From Kmv34 sp964524965 (GTDB taxonomy: Bacteria; Aerophobota; Aerophobia; Aerophobales; B3-G15): 8,162 nt of DNA. The notes below the pieces were generated by a model that worked only from the letters and a program-made list of their open reading frames with translations, did not search any database and had not been told where the DNA came from. The position numbers and the translations under genes are program-made. Location of the stretch: assembly GCA_964524965.1 (NCBI GenBank), contig CAZGDY010000080.1:1-8162 (forward strand). Direction: 5' to 3'. Shown in pieces: positions 6,485 to 8,162 of this stretch (position 1 is the first letter of the stretch; the number at the start of each line of letters is the position of its first letter).

Positions 6485-6492
6485 TCACCCCT
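6485..6492 (-). promoter_or_regulatory. Ribosome binding site deciding the ATPase start
   Basis: The minus strand reads AGGGGTGA followed by AAATT and ATG at 6479. The upstream in-frame GTG at 6488-6486 lies inside this SD and so cannot be served by it. The shorter protein starting M-E-R-E-A-V is favoured, three residues less than the maximal frame. Confidence 0.7.
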
Positions 6493-6505
6493 AAATTTTT
6501 ATCTT

Positions 6506-6546
6506 AAAAAAGGGAGAAGGAGAGAACAATCCTTCTCCCTTTTTTT
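6506..6546 (-). terminator. Intrinsic-terminator-like hairpin between binding-protein and ATPase genes
   Basis: Arms GGGAGAAGGA (6512-6521) and TCCTTCTCCC (6530-6539) pair perfectly around an 8-base loop. The stem is extended by an A-run (6506-6511) against a T-run (6540-6546). On the minus strand the stem is followed by TTTTTT, the classic intrinsic terminator form; the flanking runs make it symmetrical, so it could also act on the plus strand. It begins 35 bases after the binding-protein stop codon. As the ATPase has no obvious promoter of its own, partial read-through is likely, giving more binding protein than membrane complex. The hairpin may also protect the 3' end of the short transcript. 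Confidence 0.85.
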
Positions 6547-6581
6547 AACAATCTAAAAAAATATACAACTCCATCTTAACT

Positions 6582-7691
6582 TTACGCCTTTATCTTATAT
6601 GGCTCTCCCCAGAAATACCAGGCATCTTTCTTTTCCGGATCATAATAGGTACTACCGAAAACCTCGTGAATAGATCCTCCTGCTTCCGGAAGATTTTCCG
6701 GTGTGGTCAAAACTGGAGGTAAGTAAACAACTCGAGATGGAGAAAGAAGAGACTCCTCAAGACTCATTCCCTTAATCTGCAACTGGTCAACGAGCTCAAA
6801 GGCAACGTGAACGTATTCCTCAAAAGGTTGACTCATAGTAGCAGTAAAGGGTGAACCTTTTCTTATCTCACCATAGGCTTGCGACCCTCCGTCAATACCA
6901 GTTATAAAAATGTCATCGCGGGTATAACCAGCTTGTTCAACAGCTCGGGCAGCAAAAATACCAGGAGTGTCCCAACCGGCAAATATCCAATTTAAATCAG
7001 TACCGAACCTGGTCACATAATTTGAAGCGTAATCAAAAGATGCTTTCTCCCATCCGGGAACCGGCAGATCCTCAAAACCAACTAATTCTAGTGCCGGCCA
7101 GTCGTTTGAAACAAGCCCTTGGGCAGAATAGCACCTGCGGCGCAAAATATGATAGGTAAGATTTAAGATAAGCATCTTACCCCTACCGCCCAGCCTGTCA
7201 AGACCATAATAGAACATCTGCGCTCCTACTACACCATTAGGTTGGGTAGTATTTACAAGGACTCCGTCTCTAAGTTCAGTGTCCACACAGTATACTCCAA
7301 TTCCCTTTTCTCTTGCCTCCAGAATAAGGTCTCTAAGTGGTTCCATTTCCCAGTAAACTAGTATTATGGCATCGACATTTTTGTTGATAAAAGTTCTCAT
7401 TCCATCTCGTTGTGTATCCTGTGTTTCAGCATCTAGTACCGCTGTTACTTCCCATCCCCTCTCTTCAGCTTCTATCTGAGCATGCCACCAATCCCTCTGA
7501 CAGGACTCTGAGGTCATATTTGGTGCCGCATAGCCAATATGAAGTGGTCGGTCTGTGACTACTCGGGGCATAGGCAATGACTCCCCAGCAGTCCATGTGT
7601 CCATCACTGCTCCAAAAGAGGCTCCTGTACCAATTAAGGGAATAACCATAAACGCAGCAAATAAAATTAACATACCCCTTTTAATACACAT
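6582..7691 (-). CDS. Periplasmic sugar-binding protein of a CUT2-type ABC importer
   Basis: A 369-residue extracytoplasmic substrate-binding protein of the Peripla_BP_4 type. The ATG at 7691 follows AAGGAGG with six bases of spacing. Residues 1-28 form a signal peptide: M-C-I-K-R, then a hydrophobic core L-I-L-F-A-A-F-M-V-I-P-L-I, with probable cleavage near 22-28. There is no lipobox cysteine, so it should be soluble in the periplasm or otherwise exported, not a lipoprotein. The binding domain covers about 48-325. Family-like elements are H-I-G-Y-A-A-P-N (51-58), N-V-D-A-I-I-L (105-111), I-F-A-G-W-D-T-P-G (236-244) and I-T-G-I-D-G-G (263-269). Trp69, Trp70 and Trp240 are candidates for sugar stacking. 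A tail of about 45 residues after the domain (V-Y-L-P-P to the end) is rich in aromatic and charged residues. It is first in the operon and followed by a terminator-like hairpin. The ligand is unknown. Confidence 0.9.
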   Translation of the reverse strand: MCIKRGMLILFAAFMVIPLIGTGASFGAVMDTWTAGESLPMPRVVTDRPLHIGYAAPNMTSESCQRDWWHAQIEAEERGWEVTAVLDAETQDTQRDGMRTFINKNVDAIILVYWEMEPLRDLILEAREKGIGVYCVDTELRDGVLVNTTQPNGVVGAQMFYYGLDRLGGRGKMLILNLTYHILRRRCYSAQGLVSNDWPALELVGFEDLPVPGWEKASFDYASNYVTRFGTDLNWIFAGWDTPGIFAARAVEQAGYTRDDIFITGIDGGSQAYGEIRKGSPFTATMSQPFEEYVHVAFELVDQLQIKGMSLEESLLSPSRVVYLPPVLTTPENLPEAGGSIHEVFGSTYYDPEKKDAWYFWGEPYKIKA

Positions 7692-7752
7692 CTATTTCCT
7701 CCTTATAAATATTCAAGCTTTCTCACACTCCCTTTATTCTTGTAGCAACCAT

Positions 7753-7763
7753 CACCTCCTTTT
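7753..7763 (-). promoter_or_regulatory. Orphan extended Shine-Dalgarno sequence in the operon leader
   Basis: The minus strand reads AAAAGGAGGTG, continuing to AT, nearly full complementarity with the 16S rRNA 3' end. It lies about 60 bases before the binding-protein start, which has its own SD. A TTG six bases downstream opens only four codons before TAA. An ATG two bases downstream opens nine codons (M-V-A-T-R-I-K-G-V) but is too close for normal use. It may be a leader peptide site, a standby site or a relic. Confidence 0.4.
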
Positions 7764-7881
7764 GATTTTTGATTAAGATGTGTCTAATTACTACATTTAT
7801 GTTAAAATTTCAATAAAATTAAGAACCCCTTTAGAACTAATTTAACTATTTCCAGATCTTCTTTTGACTTTAAATTTCTAC

Positions 7882-7893
7882 TTTTTCATGAAA
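7882..7893. repeat. Palindromic core shared with the transketolase upstream site
   Basis: TTTTTCATGAAA is identical to the central part of the 22-bp palindrome at 2503-2524; here the perfect dyad is 10 bp (7884-7893). It lies about 50 bases downstream of the predicted transport-operon transcription start. Two copies placed before two functional blocks of one operon hint at a shared regulator site, but the AT-rich composition limits the strength of this. Confidence 0.35.
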
Positions 7894-7947
7894 CCATCTT
7901 GAGAAAGAACAAAAGCTTAAATCATCTTTTTCTGTATTTAGTAAAAA

Positions 7948-7975
7948 AATATATAACTAATAAATTTTTTGTCAA
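7948..7975 (-). promoter_or_regulatory. Sigma-70-type promoter for the transport operon
   Basis: The minus strand has a perfect -35 TTGACA (7975-7970), a 16-base AT-rich spacer and -10 TATATT (7953-7948, five of six matches). Transcription should begin near 7941, giving a leader of about 250 bases to the binding-protein ATG at 7691. It is the best promoter in the window facing the operon. Confidence 0.7.
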
Positions 7976-8051
7976 GTTGCCCCTCTTCTCTAACTAAATC
8001 CTCTTTCCAAGCCAATTTAGCGCGTCATTAAAAAATTAAAAATTAGTTGAT

Positions 8052-8079
8052 TTGACAAGATAAAAAATTTTAATATACT
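8052..8079 (+). promoter_or_regulatory. Divergent sigma-70-type promoter leading off the right edge
   Basis: The plus strand has a perfect -35 TTGACA (8052-8057), a 16-base spacer and -10 TATACT (8074-8079, five of six). Transcription would start near 8086 and run rightward. No start codon with an SD follows before the window ends, so the target gene, if any, lies outside. Confidence 0.6.
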
Positions 8080-8094
8080 GTGCTAACTTGCACA
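8079..8094. promoter_or_regulatory. Inverted repeat at the divergent promoter start, candidate operator
   Basis: TGTGC (8079-8083) and GCACA (8090-8094) form an exact 5-bp-arm dyad with a 6-base spacer, and a further TGTGT half-site follows at 8096-8100. It overlaps the end of the -10 box and the expected transcription start, a classic repressor position. The arms are short, so chance occurrence is possible. Confidence 0.4.
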
Positions 8095-8135
8095 ATGTGT
8101 ACTATTTATAAAATTCCAAATTGAAAATAAGGTTA

Positions 8136-8151
8136 GGCGCTTGCTCGCGCC
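8136..8151. repeat. GC-rich hairpin at the right edge
   Basis: GGCGC (8136-8140) and GCGCC (8147-8151) pair around a 6-base loop, within a short GC-rich patch in otherwise AT-rich DNA. No T-run follows on either strand. It could be the start of a structured leader, part of a dispersed repeat, or the end of a neighbouring gene. Confidence 0.3.
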
Positions 8152-8162
8152 GGGTAATAGCA

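Larger units (their letters stand above)
7692..8162. other. Regulatory region upstream of the transport operon
   Basis: This 471-base region contains no convincing gene. It holds a minus-strand promoter (7948-7975) with a leader of about 250 bases, a palindromic core at 7882-7893 and an orphan SD at 7753-7763. It also holds an oppositely oriented promoter (8052-8079), a small inverted repeat (8079-8094) and a GC-rich hairpin at the right end (8136-8151). The two promoters point away from each other, so a divergent gene, possibly the regulator, may begin beyond the right edge. Confidence 0.55.

Noticed and set aside
7692..7947. Riboswitch or other known structured RNA in the long operon leader
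   Set aside because: The leader is AT-rich with no stable stems or conserved aptamer motif that I recognise; only the SD-like site and a 10-bp dyad stand out.
8133..8162. Possible end of an upstream minus-strand gene (frame ending in TAA at 8133-8135)
   Set aside because: Only nine codons are visible (C-Y-Y-P-A-R-A-S-A), which is too little to support a gene.

Overview
The window looks like part of a carbohydrate uptake and catabolism locus from an AT-rich bacterium. Nearly every gene has a strong purine-rich Shine-Dalgarno (SD) site of the AAGGAGG type. A run of ten Ns inside one gene indicates a scaffolded draft or metagenome assembly. The SD use, AT-richness and gene set fit anaerobic lineages such as Firmicutes, Thermotogota, Dictyoglomota or Atribacterota. 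I cannot place it more closely; an Atribacterota-like origin is only a guess.

All seven supported genes lie on the minus strand, so transcription runs from right to left. From right to left they are: (a) a regulatory region at 7692-8162 with a good minus-strand promoter (7948-7975) and, facing away, a good plus-strand promoter (8052-8079) whose start region carries a small inverted repeat; (b) a periplasmic sugar-binding protein (6582-7691); (c) a strong intrinsic-terminator-like hairpin (6506-6546); (d) a double-domain sugar ABC ATPase of the RbsA type (4938-6479); (e) two different RbsC-type permeases (3774-4796 and 2678-3700), the second holding the N gap; (f) a split transketolase, N-terminal subunit (1628-2470) then C-terminal subunit (494-1489); (g) a 327-base intergenic stretch with a perfect -10 box abutting an 11-bp-arm inverted repeat; (h) the first 55 codons of a zinc-dependent MDR alcohol/polyol dehydrogenase running off the left edge (1-166).

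The likely logic is that the binding protein captures a monosaccharide or polyol outside the cell membrane and the ATPase with a permease heterodimer imports it. Enzymes including a dehydrogenase and a two-subunit transketolase then convert it, with the transketolase moving a two-carbon unit into the pentose phosphate pool. No kinase, isomerase or regulator is visible, so the substrate cannot be read from this window. The hairpin after the binding-protein gene probably lets that protein be made in excess of the membrane components.

No mobile element, CRISPR array, tRNA or rRNA was seen. The most interesting points are the unusual active-site neighbourhood of the transketolase N subunit, which with this transporter type suggests a non-standard sugar route. 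There are also several palindromes at promoter or leader positions, two extended SD sequences with no credible gene after them, and evidence that the N gap is about 18 bases too short.
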